A DNA stretch of 64,000 nt, from positions 744,001 to 808,000 of the forward strand of contig CBDBUY010000009.1 of assembly GCA_965212145.1 (NCBI GenBank). The letters are read 5' to 3'. This DNA comes from JAAEPI01 sp965212145. GTDB lineage: Bacteria; Bacteroidota; Bacteroidia; Cytophagales; Cyclobacteriaceae. The translations under genes were made by a program, and so were the position numbers. Below, piece after piece: positions 26,134 to 35,240 of this stretch. The notes under the pieces are model-generated. The model saw only the letters and a program-made list of their open reading frames with translations. It made no database searches and was not told the DNA's origin. The number at the start of each line of letters is the position of its first letter. Position 1 is the stretch's first letter.

Positions 26134-26478
26134 TTATAGGTGCATCCACTCTTTTTTGGCCAGAAGCTCTTCTTCAGTCTCTTCGTAATCTGGATCAGGG
26201 ACACAGCAATCTACCGGACAAACTGCGGCACACTGAGGCTCCTCGTGGAAGCCGGTGCATTCCGTGCATTTTCCAGGTACAATGTAATAGAATTCATCTG
26301 AGACAGGCTCTTGATCTACCGTTCCGTCGATTTTGGAGCCGTCTTCCATTTCGACTTCTCTTAAATCCGTTCCATCAGCCCATTTCCATTCCACACCCCC
26401 TTCATAGATTGCAGTATTTGGGCACTCCGGTTCACAAGCTCCGCAGTTGATGCATTCGTCAGTGATCATTATAGCCAT
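26134..26478 (-). CDS. Ferredoxin with two 4Fe-4S clusters, Allochromatium (Alvin) type
   Basis: 114 residues. First cluster motif CINCGACEPECP (CxxCxxCxxxCP); second motif CTECTGFHEEPQCAAVCP has the CxxCx8CxxxCP spacing typical of Alvin-type ferredoxins, followed by an acidic C-terminal helix. A ~45-residue insertion separates the two motifs. Soluble electron carrier of low potential. Divergent from the acyl-CoA reductase across 76 bp with candidate promoters on both strands; the same neighbours occur in other Bacteroidota as far as I recall. Confidence 0.93.
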   Translation of the reverse strand: MAIMITDECINCGACEPECPNTAIYEGGVEWKWADGTDLREVEMEDGSKIDGTVDQEPVSDEFYYIVPGKCTECTGFHEEPQCAAVCPVDCCVPDPDYEETEEELLAKKEWMHL

Positions 26479-26503
26479 AGTCCTGTCTTTTAATTTGAGG
26501 TCG

Positions 26504-26511
26504 CAAAGCTA
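26504..26511 (-). promoter_or_regulatory. Candidate -7 box for the ferredoxin gene (TAGCTTTG)
   Basis: Exact TAnnTTTG match on the minus strand, 25 nt upstream of the ferredoxin start, within the divergent intergenic region. Confidence 0.45.
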
Positions 26512-26519
26512 TTAACCAA

Positions 26520-26527
26520 TAAGTTTG
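26520..26527 (+). promoter_or_regulatory. Candidate promoter for acyl-CoA reductase (TAAGTTTG)
   Basis: Exact TAnnTTTG match 27 nt upstream of ATG 26555, with a TTG 22 nt further upstream that could serve as the -33 element. It covers an in-frame TTG at 26525, which argues against that codon as the start. Confidence 0.5.
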
Positions 26528-26554
26528 CGTCAAAAGTTTCAAGGGATCATTAAA

Positions 26555-27553
26555 ATGAACATTGACGAAAGGGTAGAAGCGTTCGCCAGACTTGGTGAAA
26601 AACTCAAAAATCTTGAAGAATCCGAAATTCAGGCCTTGGCATCAGTAGCCAAATCGCAGAATGGTTGGTTTGATGTGGCCAATGTCCAACGGGCCATTGA
26701 TGGGCTTGTTTTTATGCTGCAGGCCGAGAAGCTGAAAAAGTGGACCAATAAATACACGCTGGAGCCACCAGTTCCACGAATAGTGGGGGTCATCATGGCA
26801 GGGAATATTCCGATGGTGGGCTTTCATGATTTATTGTCTGTTTTAATCTCCGGGCACTTTGCTGCAGTCAAGTTGAGCTCACAGGACACGATTTTGATGC
26901 AGGAATTAATCAACTGGTTAATTGAAATCGAACCCCGATTTAAGCGAAATATTGAAATCAAGACTAAACTGGACGCGATCGATGCGGTGATCTGCACAGG
27001 AAGCGACAACACCGCTCGATATTTCGAATATTATTTCGGAAAACATCCACACATAATTCGGAAGAATCGGACGTCAGTCGCTGTGCTGAGTGGGAGGGAG
27101 TCAGAAGAAGACTTTCAGCGTTTAGGAGACGATATCTTCAGTTACTATGGTCTTGGCTGTAGAAATGTCTCGAAGCTTTTTGTGTCAGAAGATTTCGATC
27201 CGGCCTCCGTGTTTTCTCCGTTGGAATCGTTTAAGGAAATCAGCTATCAACACAAGTACAACAACAACTACGATTACAACAAGGCGATTTACCTTGTCAA
27301 TAAGGAAAAGCATTTTGACAATGGATTTTTACTCATGAAAGAATCAGATGATTTGGTTTCGCCTACAGCTGTATTGTATTTCCAGCGGTATAAGGATGAG
27401 GCAGAACTTGAGGCGTTATTGAAGAGCCATGAGGAAAAAATACAGTGCATTGTCGGGGAAGGCCACATACCATTTGGGAAAGCTCAATCCCCGGAATTAT
27501 GGGATTATGCGGATGGCGTGGACACGTTGAAATTTTTGGAATCACTAGATTGA
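26555..27553 (+). CDS. Acyl-CoA reductase (LuxC family)
   Basis: 332 residues from ATG 26555; a frame open back to TTG 26525 lies over a -7 box and is rejected. LuxC/acyl-CoA reductase features: PRIVGVIMAGNIPMVGFHDLL, a Rossmann-type segment AVICTGSDNTARYFEYYF, and YYGLGCRNVSKLF with the candidate catalytic Cys (about residue 204). It reduces an acyl-CoA or acyl-enzyme to the aldehyde using NAD(P)H. The aldo/keto reductase 4 bp downstream could reduce the aldehyde to the alcohol, which is inference from adjacency. Confidence 0.85.
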   Translation: MNIDERVEAFARLGEKLKNLEESEIQALASVAKSQNGWFDVANVQRAIDGLVFMLQAEKLKKWTNKYTLEPPVPRIVGVIMAGNIPMVGFHDLLSVLISGHFAAVKLSSQDTILMQELINWLIEIEPRFKRNIEIKTKLDAIDAVICTGSDNTARYFEYYFGKHPHIIRKNRTSVAVLSGRESEEDFQRLGDDIFSYYGLGCRNVSKLFVSEDFDPASVFSPLESFKEISYQHKYNNNYDYNKAIYLVNKEKHFDNGFLLMKESDDLVSPTAVLYFQRYKDEAELEALLKSHEEKIQCIVGEGHIPFGKAQSPELWDYADGVDTLKFLESLD

Positions 27554-27557
27554 AAAT

Positions 27558-28436
27558 ATGAACAAGCCTTATAAGAACCCCGTCATCGTTGGATGCATGA
27601 AGCTTGGAGCTTGGGGTGCGAAGATGAGCACTTCCGAATACGAAAAATACATCGACCAATGTCTAGAGTTGGGGCTCAATGAATTTGATCATGCGGATAT
27701 TTACGGTGCTCATACAACGGAGGCGGAATTCGGTGAGGTCATGGCCAAGAGGCCGGATTTGAAGGCCAAAGTGAAAGTAACCACCAAGAGCGGCATTGCG
27801 TACCCGAGTGAGCTTCGGGATCATAGGATCAAGCACTACAACTCCACTTTCGAGTATTTAGAAAGGTCGATCGATTTGGCGTTGAAAAATCTCAAGATGG
27901 AAAATATCGACGTTTTCCTAGTTCACCGCCCTGATTTCCTGATGGATCATCACGAGGTGGCTAAAGCCGGCGAGAAAGCTCAATCTGCCGGTAAGATCAA
28001 TCACTTCGGAGTTTCGAATTTCTTGCCACATCAGTTTGAACTACTGAACTCAGTTATCCCATTGGCCACCAATCAGGTGGAAGTTTCGGTCAATCATTTG
28101 GAGCCATTTACTGATGGAACTCTCACTCAACTTCAGAAATATGGAGTGCAACCGAGTGCCTGGTCACCACTAGCCGGTGGAGTCATTTTCGGTGGACAGG
28201 ACGAGCAATCGTCTCGTATTCGAGAAATGGCCACTCAATTAGCAGAGAAAAAGAATTGTAAGATTGATCAGATTCTCCTCGCATTCGTCATGAAGCATCC
28301 AAGTGGAATCGTTCCGGTTGTTGGAACATCCAAAATTGACCGTGTAAAGGATGCGATGGAAGCGGCAAAAATTGACCTGGCACATGAAGAATGGTATGAG
28401 CTGTGGACAGCAAGTATTGGAGAAAAGGTGGCGTAA
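27558..28436 (+). CDS. Aldo/keto reductase, YdhF type
   Basis: 292 residues, TIM barrel. The catalytic tetrad is readable: Asp and Tyr in FDHADIYG, Lys in KVTTKSG, His in FLVHRPD; the C-terminal NADPH site is VPVVGTSKIDRV. Closest in pattern to E. coli YdhF and related oxidoreductases. Reduces aldehydes or ketones with NADPH; natural substrate unknown. Starts 4 bp after the acyl-CoA reductase, hence same operon. Confidence 0.9.
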   Translation: MNKPYKNPVIVGCMKLGAWGAKMSTSEYEKYIDQCLELGLNEFDHADIYGAHTTEAEFGEVMAKRPDLKAKVKVTTKSGIAYPSELRDHRIKHYNSTFEYLERSIDLALKNLKMENIDVFLVHRPDFLMDHHEVAKAGEKAQSAGKINHFGVSNFLPHQFELLNSVIPLATNQVEVSVNHLEPFTDGTLTQLQKYGVQPSAWSPLAGGVIFGGQDEQSSRIREMATQLAEKKNCKIDQILLAFVMKHPSGIVPVVGTSKIDRVKDAMEAAKIDLAHEEWYELWTASIGEKVA

Positions 28437-28454
28437 TAAAGAATTTCTATAAAC

Positions 28455-28462
28455 TATCTTTG
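28455..28462 (+). promoter_or_regulatory. Candidate -7 box for acnB (TATCTTTG)
   Basis: Exact TAnnTTTG match, 47 nt upstream of the acnB start. No -33 TTG at the expected distance. Confidence 0.4.
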
Positions 28463-28509
28463 TTTTCTGCTAGCAGTTCCCCACCGGCCTTAACATCGAA
28501 ACAGACATT

Positions 28510-31287
28510 ATGAACACGTATAAAGAATACCTCCAGGAAATAGAAGAGCGAAAAGCTCAGGGACTTCATCCAAAGCCGATTGACGGAGCTGAATTACTCA
28601 GCGAAATCATTGACCAAATCAAAGATGCCAACAATGAGTATCGCGAAGACTCTCTTCAATTCTTTATTTACAATACTTTGCCCGGCACCACAGCGGCTGC
28701 CGGTGTGAAAGCCAAATTCCTGAAGGAAATCATTTTGGGTGAATCGCAGGTGGAAGAAATCACCCCGGATTTCGCGTTTGAGTTGCTATCTCACATGAAA
28801 GGTGGGCCATCTATCGAGGTACTCCTTGATTTGGCTCTGGGTGATGATGAAGGCATTGCTCAGCAAGCTGCGAAGGTGCTTAAGACTCAGGTGTTCCTAT
28901 ATGATACGGATTACGCCCGATTGAAAGAAGCCTTTGAAAATGGAAGTACGGTCGCCAAGGATATTTTAGAGAGCTACGCAAAAGCCGAGTTCTTCACAGA
29001 GCTTCCGGAAGTAGAGGAAGAAATTCAAGTCGTTACGTTTATTGCTGGAGAAGGCGACATTTCTACTGACCTCCTTTCGCCAGGTGCTGATGCGCACTCA
29101 AGATCCGATCGTGAACTTCATGGTCAGTGCCTTTTCGAACACAACAAGGAAATGCAAGCGGAATTGACTGCTCTGAAAGAACAACATCCTGACAAGCGCG
29201 TGATGCTAATCGCTGAAAAAGGAACGATGGGTGTGGGTTCTTCCAGAATGTCGGGGGTAAACAACGTGGCACTTTGGACTGGGAAACCAGCAAGTCCTTA
29301 TGTTCCATTCGTGAACATCGCACCGATCATCGCAGGAACAAACGGCATCTCCCCAATATTCCTAACGACTGTCGGAGTAACAGGCGGAATCGGGATTGAT
29401 CTCAAAAACTGGGTGAAAAAGACGGATGCCAATGGGAACACTGTTGTAGATGAAAATGGGGATCCGGTTTTGGAGGAAGTATATTCTGTCAAGACAGGAA
29501 CGGTACTAACCATCAACACAAAAGAGAAAAAACTCTACAACGGTGACAAGGAGCTAAAGGATATTTCGGCGGCCCTGACACCACAGAAAGTCGAATTCAT
29601 CAAAGCCGAAGGATCGTATGCTGTGGTGTTCGGAAAGAAACTCCAAACCTTCGCGGCGAAGACTTTGGGTGTAGAAGCACCAACTGTTTTCGCACCTTCA
29701 AAAGAGGTTTCCATTGAAGGACAGGGACTGACTGCTGTAGAAAAGATTTTCAATAAGAACGCCGTTGGAACCACGCCAGGTAAAACGCTCCATGCTGGGT
29801 CTGATGTTCGGGTAGAAGTGAACATCATTGGTTCTCAGGATACCACAGGGTTGATGACTTCTCAGGAATTGGAGTCTATGGCAGCCACCGTGATTTCTCC
29901 AGTCGTGGATGGCGCCTACCAATCAGGATGTCACACGGCTTCTGTTTGGGATTCCAAAGCTCAAGCCAACATTCCAAAGCTCATGCAATTCATGAACGAT
30001 TTTGGGTTGATTACTGGTCGGGATCCAAAAGGAAAATATCACGCCATGACGGACGTGATCCACAAAGTGCTGAATGACCTTACCGTGGACGATTGGGCCA
30101 TTATCATTGGTGGTGATTCACATACAAGAATGTCCAAGGGAGTGGCATTCGGTGCGGATTCGGGGACGGTTGCATTGGCATTGGCTACCGGTGAAGCTTC
30201 CATGCCGATACCGGAATCGGTGAAAGTGACTTTCAAAGGGGAAATGAAAAGCTACATGGACTTTAGAGATGTGGTTCATGCGACGCAGCAGCAAATGTTG
30301 AAGCAATTTGACGGTGAGAATGTATTCCAAGGACGAGTGATCGAAGTGCACATTGGCACACTGACCTCTGATCAGGCATTTACCTTCACGGATTGGACAG
30401 CTGAGATGAAAGCGAAAGCTTCCATTTGTATTTCTGAGGATGAGACGCTGATCGAGTCACTGGAAATTGCCAAAGGCCGTATCCAGATCATGATCCAAAA
30501 GGGCATGGACAATGAGGGGAAGGTACTCCAAGGTTTGGTGGATATCGCTGACAAGCGCATTAATGAAATCAGGTCTGGTGAAAAACCGGCGCTCGCGCCA
30601 GATGCGAATGCCAAATACTACGCAGAGGTAGAAGTTGATTTGGATATCGTTGGTGAGCCAATGATCGCTGATCCGGACGTCAACAACGAGGATGTTTCAA
30701 AGCGATACACCCACGATACTATCCGACCACTTTCCTTCTACGGTGGTACCAAAAAGGTGGACCTTGGTTTCGTCGGGTCATGCATGGTGCACAAAGGCGA
30801 TATGAAGATTTTGGCGCAAATGCTGAAGAACATTGAGCAGCAACATGGCAAGGTGGAATTTAAAGCGCCGTTGGTAGTAGCTCCTCCGACGTACAACATT
30901 GTGGATGAGCTGAAAGCCGAGGGTGACTGGGAAGTGCTTCAGAAATACTCTGGTTTCGAGTTTGATGATTCAGCGCCAAAAGGAGCGGCACGAACGAAAT
31001 ATGAAAACATCCTTTACCTCGAGCGACCGGGTTGTAACCTGTGCATGGGGAATCAGGAAAAAGCGGAACCAGGTGACACGGTGATGGCCACTTCTACGCG
31101 TCTGTTCAAAGGGCGTGTGGTGAAAGATGGTGAAGAGAAAAAAGGCGAGTCATTACTCTCTTCCACGCCAGTGGTCGTTCTTTCCACGATCTTGGGTAGA
31201 ACCCCGACGATGGAAGAATACGAAGCGGCCGTCACAGGAATTGACTTGACGAAATTCAAGCCATCTCAGAAGAAGTTGGTGGCATAA
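28510..31287 (+). CDS. acnB: Aconitate hydratase B (bifunctional aconitase/2-methylisocitrate dehydratase)
   Basis: 925 residues, near the length of Bacteroidota AcnB (E. coli 865). The N-terminal HEAT-like domain is at about 1-165, followed by the swivel domain (GDISTDLLSPGADAHS, GSSRMSGVNN) ahead of the catalytic domains, the order that defines AcnB. Cluster cysteines are in GSCMVHKGD (about 757) and GCNLCMGNQ (about 842 and 845). It interconverts citrate and isocitrate in the TCA cycle through a 4Fe-4S cluster. Has its own terminator; AcnA follows in tandem. Confidence 0.97.
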   Translation: MNTYKEYLQEIEERKAQGLHPKPIDGAELLSEIIDQIKDANNEYREDSLQFFIYNTLPGTTAAAGVKAKFLKEIILGESQVEEITPDFAFELLSHMKGGPSIEVLLDLALGDDEGIAQQAAKVLKTQVFLYDTDYARLKEAFENGSTVAKDILESYAKAEFFTELPEVEEEIQVVTFIAGEGDISTDLLSPGADAHSRSDRELHGQCLFEHNKEMQAELTALKEQHPDKRVMLIAEKGTMGVGSSRMSGVNNVALWTGKPASPYVPFVNIAPIIAGTNGISPIFLTTVGVTGGIGIDLKNWVKKTDANGNTVVDENGDPVLEEVYSVKTGTVLTINTKEKKLYNGDKELKDISAALTPQKVEFIKAEGSYAVVFGKKLQTFAAKTLGVEAPTVFAPSKEVSIEGQGLTAVEKIFNKNAVGTTPGKTLHAGSDVRVEVNIIGSQDTTGLMTSQELESMAATVISPVVDGAYQSGCHTASVWDSKAQANIPKLMQFMNDFGLITGRDPKGKYHAMTDVIHKVLNDLTVDDWAIIIGGDSHTRMSKGVAFGADSGTVALALATGEASMPIPESVKVTFKGEMKSYMDFRDVVHATQQQMLKQFDGENVFQGRVIEVHIGTLTSDQAFTFTDWTAEMKAKASICISEDETLIESLEIAKGRIQIMIQKGMDNEGKVLQGLVDIADKRINEIRSGEKPALAPDANAKYYAEVEVDLDIVGEPMIADPDVNNEDVSKRYTHDTIRPLSFYGGTKKVDLGFVGSCMVHKGDMKILAQMLKNIEQQHGKVEFKAPLVVAPPTYNIVDELKAEGDWEVLQKYSGFEFDDSAPKGAARTKYENILYLERPGCNLCMGNQEKAEPGDTVMATSTRLFKGRVVKDGEEKKGESLLSSTPVVVLSTILGRTPTMEEYEAAVTGIDLTKFKPSQKKLVA

Positions 31288-31310
31288 AATCACCTCTTAA
31301 CAACATTATT

Positions 31311-31340
31311 AAGCCCGGCCAAATCTCCGGGCTTTTTTTA
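31311..31340 (+). terminator. Rho-independent terminator of acnB
   Basis: 8-bp stem AAGCCCGG/CCGGGCTT (31311-31318 with 31327-31334), 8-nt loop, then a T run to 31339; 24 bp past the acnB stop. Confidence 0.9.
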
Positions 31341-31351
31341 TTCCCATTTTA

Positions 31352-31395
31352 TTCCTGTATTTTATATTAGGATTTCGGAACCTGCGATACAGGAA
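31352..31395. promoter_or_regulatory. Perfect 9-bp inverted repeat upstream of acnA
   Basis: TTCCTGTAT (31352-31360) and ATACAGGAA (31387-31395) are exact reverse complements separated by 26 nt, between the acnB terminator and acnA, 71 nt before the acnA start. It could be a pair of operator half-sites or a leader hairpin. No known regulator motif recognised. Confidence 0.35.
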
Positions 31396-31466
31396 AATCG
31401 TCAGGAACTAGCCGACAATCATTTAAGTTACATTTTAGTCAACCTTAAACGTCTAAATACAAATAC

Positions 31467-34124
31467 ATGCCACAGGATATACTCGGAATCGAAAAACAAT
31501 TACAGTCACAACTCGGAACTCAAAAATATTTCAGTCTGCAAGACCTTTCTGAAAAAGAATCGTCCGTTAGTAAACTTCCGTATGCCATCAGAATTCTGCT
31601 TGAAAACGTGATTAGGAATTATGATGGTTTTGCGGTGACTGAGGATCATATCCAAACCGTGCTGAATTGGAAAAATACAGCTGGAGTAAAAGACATTCCG
31701 TACTCACCTGCGAGAGTTTTAATGCAGGATTTTACCGGCGTTCCCGCTGTGGTGGATATCGCTTCCATTCGATCTGAAGTGGCCAGAAAAGGCAAGGATA
31801 CAAGTCAGACCAATCCCGTAGTGCCCGCTGACATGGTCATTGATCACTCAGTAGTAGTAGATCATTTCGGGACACCTGACTCCTATCAGAAGAATGTGGA
31901 TCTGGAGTATCAGCGAAATGAAGAACGCTACAAGTTACTGAAGTGGGGACAACAGGCATTTGACAATTTCACGGTGGTTCCTCCAGGCATGGGGATTTGC
32001 CATCAGGTGAACCTTGAGTACTTGGCAAAAGGCGTGATTGAAAGAGACGGATATCTTTTTCCTGACACTTTGGTGGGGACCGACTCCCACACTCCAATGG
32101 TCAACGGAATAGGCGTTTTGGGCTGGGGGGTTGGAGGTATTGAGGCAGAAGCAGCCATGCTTGGCCAGCCGATTTACATGATCTTACCACAGGTGATCGG
32201 GTTGAAATTGACAGGGAAAATGGTGGAAGGAACGACCTCCACGGATTTGGTTTTAACCATTACCCGACTGCTTCGTGATTATGGTGTAGTTGGAAAAATC
32301 GTTGAGGTATTTGGTCCAGGCCTGGCGAATCTCGCCGTAACAGATCGAGCGACTATTTCGAACATGTCACCGGAATTTGGTTGCACGGACACCCACTGGC
32401 CAATTGACTCTCAGACACTGGATTACATGCGCAAGACCAGCCGAACCGAAGAGCACATTGACATGGTGGAGGCATACGCCAAAGCGAACATGCTTTGGAG
32501 AGATGACGAGGCTCAAATTGACTACACGGATGTGATCGAATTGGATCTTGGAACAGTGGAGCCAACAATTTCGGGTCCGAAACGTCCACAAGACAAGATT
32601 TTACTTCGAGACGCTAAAGGCCAAATCGACAAACTTTTAAACGATTTCGGTTCCAAAAGACAAAGCATTGAAGTCAAGACCAAAGACTATGGAGACTTCA
32701 CGTTGGACGAAGCTTCCGTGGTTATTGCCGCCATCACCTCTTGCACGAACACCTCCAATCCAAGTGTGATGATCGGAGCAGGATTGGTCGCTAAGAAAGC
32801 GAACGCAAGAGGCTTAAAAACGAAACCTTGGGTAAAAAGCTCATTGGCTCCAGGCTCTAGGGTAGTGACTGAATATTTGGACAAGTCAGATCTCTCGAAA
32901 GAACTGGACATGTTAAAATTCCACACTGTTGGATACGGCTGCACCACCTGCATCGGCAACTCAGGGGACATGATTGATGAGGTGCAAAAAGCCGTCATCG
33001 ATAACAATATGGTTGTTTGTTCGGCTTTATCTGGAAATAGAAACTTCGAAGCGCGGATTCACCCGAACATTAAAATGAACTTCCTGGCTTCTCCCATGCT
33101 CGTGGTAGCTTATGCGTTGGCCGGGACCATGGATTTTGATATGAACAACGATTCACTTGGAAATGATCAGGACGGAAATCCTGTCTATTTAAAAGATATC
33201 TGGCCCTCTTCTTCTGAGATTCAGGCCGTCATGACTCAAGTGCTCAGCCCGGCGGATTACAAGTCGAATTACGAGACCATTTTCAACGGAGATGACACCT
33301 GGAAAAACCTAAAAGCGCCTACCGGAAAAATCTATGACTGGGACAGCAAATCCACCTACATTCAGGAGGCTCCTTTCTTCCAGAACATTTCAGAAGACAT
33401 ACCGAACCCTGAAAACATCAAGGGAGCCAAAGTACTTCTTCAAATGGGTGACATGGTGACAACTGATCACATTTCTCCGGCGGGTAAATTCCTGCCTGAA
33501 CACCCGGCCGGAAAGTATTTGGTGGAGAATGGTGTAGAGAAGAAAGACTTCAATTCCTACGGTTCGCGTCGCGGTAATCATGAAGTAATGATGCGAGGTA
33601 CATTCGCCAACGTGCGAATCAAGAACAAACTTGCCTCCCGTGAAGGTGGCTGGACGACCTATCATCCAACCGGTGAGGAAATGACCGTTTTTGATGCTTC
33701 CATGAAATACCAGGAAGCTGGAACTCCGCTGGTCGTTATCGGAGGAAAAGAATACGGTTCAGGCTCTTCAAGAGACTGGGCGGCCAAGGGCACAACATTG
33801 CTTGGCGTGAAAGCCGTAATCGTAGAAAGCTATGAACGTATTCACCGATCAAACCTTGTTGGCATGGGTGTACTGCCACTTCAATTCAAAGAGGGTGAGA
33901 CACAGGACACGCTTGGTCTTACAGGTGAGGAATCGTATGATATCACCGGAATTTCCGATAATTTAACCCCTGGCAAACTTGTGGATGTCACCGCAACCAA
34001 GCCAAATGGAACGGAAGTGAAATTCCAGGCTAAAGTTAGACTTGATTCGGGCGTAGATGTAGAATACTACAAACACGGCGGAATTCTTCATTATGTGTTG
34101 AGACAGTTCTTAAGTGCAAACTAA
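31467..34124 (+). CDS. acnA: Aconitate hydratase A
   Basis: 885 residues, the normal length. The catalytic domains come first and the swivel domain last, the AcnA/IRP order. Cluster cysteines: TSCTNTSNPS (about 427) and GYGCTTCIGNSG (about 492 and 495); the substrate-binding GSGSSRDWAAKG and the swivel-domain ERIHRSNLVGMGVLPL are present. Same reaction as AcnB, but this class is usually more stable to oxidants. The FAD-dependent reductase begins 12 bp after its stop with no terminator, so read-through into that gene is likely. Confidence 0.97.
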   Translation: MPQDILGIEKQLQSQLGTQKYFSLQDLSEKESSVSKLPYAIRILLENVIRNYDGFAVTEDHIQTVLNWKNTAGVKDIPYSPARVLMQDFTGVPAVVDIASIRSEVARKGKDTSQTNPVVPADMVIDHSVVVDHFGTPDSYQKNVDLEYQRNEERYKLLKWGQQAFDNFTVVPPGMGICHQVNLEYLAKGVIERDGYLFPDTLVGTDSHTPMVNGIGVLGWGVGGIEAEAAMLGQPIYMILPQVIGLKLTGKMVEGTTSTDLVLTITRLLRDYGVVGKIVEVFGPGLANLAVTDRATISNMSPEFGCTDTHWPIDSQTLDYMRKTSRTEEHIDMVEAYAKANMLWRDDEAQIDYTDVIELDLGTVEPTISGPKRPQDKILLRDAKGQIDKLLNDFGSKRQSIEVKTKDYGDFTLDEASVVIAAITSCTNTSNPSVMIGAGLVAKKANARGLKTKPWVKSSLAPGSRVVTEYLDKSDLSKELDMLKFHTVGYGCTTCIGNSGDMIDEVQKAVIDNNMVVCSALSGNRNFEARIHPNIKMNFLASPMLVVAYALAGTMDFDMNNDSLGNDQDGNPVYLKDIWPSSSEIQAVMTQVLSPADYKSNYETIFNGDDTWKNLKAPTGKIYDWDSKSTYIQEAPFFQNISEDIPNPENIKGAKVLLQMGDMVTTDHISPAGKFLPEHPAGKYLVENGVEKKDFNSYGSRRGNHEVMMRGTFANVRIKNKLASREGGWTTYHPTGEEMTVFDASMKYQEAGTPLVVIGGKEYGSGSSRDWAAKGTTLLGVKAVIVESYERIHRSNLVGMGVLPLQFKEGETQDTLGLTGEESYDITGISDNLTPGKLVDVTATKPNGTEVKFQAKVRLDSGVDVEYYKHGGILHYVLRQFLSAN

Positions 34125-34136
34125 ATACCCCGAAAC

Positions 34137-35240
34137 ATGCGGGACGTAATCATCATCGGAGGTGGGCTCGCTGGGCTCACCTCTTCTGTTTTATTAAAAC
34201 GAACAGGACTGGATGTCACCTTGATTGAGCGTAAAAGCTATCCATTTCATAGGGTCTGTGGCGAGTATATCTCTAACGAAGTTCTGGATTTCTTAACGAG
34301 AGAAAACCTTCTTCCGGAAATTGAATTCCCGAGAATATCCAGGTTTGGGCTGTCTAGTGTTTCAGGTAGCATGTCGTACTCAGATTTGCCACTTGGAGGT
34401 TTTGGGATAAGTCGGTATTCGCTGGATTTTCACCTTTACCAGTTGGCCATCAAAGAGGGCGTGAATGTCCTGAATGAGACTGTTTCTGGTATAGAGTTCA
34501 ATAATGATCAGTTTGATATTACTGTGGATAACGAGCTTCTTTCATCCAGAATTTGCATTGGAGCATTCGGAAAGCGATCCAATTTGGATAGTGCTATGAA
34601 TAGATCATTTTTCCAAAAAAGATCACCTTATGTTGGAGTGAAATACCATGCAAGAACAGAGCATCCATCGGATCTTGTTGCACTTCATAATTTCTCAAAA
34701 GGCTATTGCGGAATCAGTAGAGTCGAGGATGAAAAGACCAATATCTGCTACCTGACCCATCGGTCTAATTTGAAGAAATTCGGCAACATACCTGAGATGG
34801 AAGAGGAGGTTTTGTTCCGAAATTCAAGACTCAAGGAAATATTTAAGAACGCCGAATTTCTTTGGAAAAAACCAGAGGTCATCAATGAAATCACCTTTGA
34901 GCAAAAATCTCTGATTGAGAATCACGTACTCATGTGCGGCGACTCTGCAGGGATGATCACCCCACTTTGCGGTAACGGAATGGCCATGGCTATCCATTCT
35001 GCGAAAATATTGAGCGAGGAGGTTGTTAAGTATTTTTCAGAAGGTGGAAACCGAGAGGCATTGGAACAAGCCTACGAAAACAAGTGGAATAAAGAATTCA
35101 AAAGTCGTCTCCAATATGGCCGGAGAGTTCAGAAACTTTTTGGTAGTCCTTTATTATCCAACTTTTCAGTAAATCTGATCAACACGGTTAAACCTCTCGC
35201 TAGAAATATCATTCGTCGAACGCATGGCTCACCTATCTAG
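34137..35240 (+). CDS. FAD-dependent oxidoreductase, geranylgeranyl-reductase-like
   Basis: 367 residues. N-terminal FAD motif DVIIIGGGLAGLTSSVLLKR, then HRVCGEYISNEV as in geranylgeranyl reductase and related group-A flavoproteins, and the second FAD motif LMCGDSAGMITPLCGNGMAM near 265-285. The family either reduces isoprenoid double bonds or hydroxylates aromatic rings. Neighbours are a UbiA-type prenyltransferase (convergent, 4-bp overlap), a type III PKS and a methyltransferase, so tailoring of a prenylated polyketide is the natural hypothesis. It follows acnA after 12 bp, which may reflect shared transcription only. Confidence 0.8.
   Translation: MRDVIIIGGGLAGLTSSVLLKRTGLDVTLIERKSYPFHRVCGEYISNEVLDFLTRENLLPEIEFPRISRFGLSSVSGSMSYSDLPLGGFGISRYSLDFHLYQLAIKEGVNVLNETVSGIEFNNDQFDITVDNELLSSRICIGAFGKRSNLDSAMNRSFFQKRSPYVGVKYHARTEHPSDLVALHNFSKGYCGISRVEDEKTNICYLTHRSNLKKFGNIPEMEEEVLFRNSRLKEIFKNAEFLWKKPEVINEITFEQKSLIENHVLMCGDSAGMITPLCGNGMAMAIHSAKILSEEVVKYFSEGGNREALEQAYENKWNKEFKSRLQYGRRVQKLFGSPLLSNFSVNLINTVKPLARNIIRRTHGSPI

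Noticed and set aside
26525..26554. TTG 26525 as start of the acyl-CoA reductase
   Set aside because: It overlaps an exact TAnnTTTG promoter-like box; ATG 26555 follows at a normal distance.
34137..35240. Flavoprotein as a flavin-dependent halogenase
   Set aside because: The halogenase GWxWxIP motif is not present; the sequence fits the geranylgeranyl-reductase-like group better.
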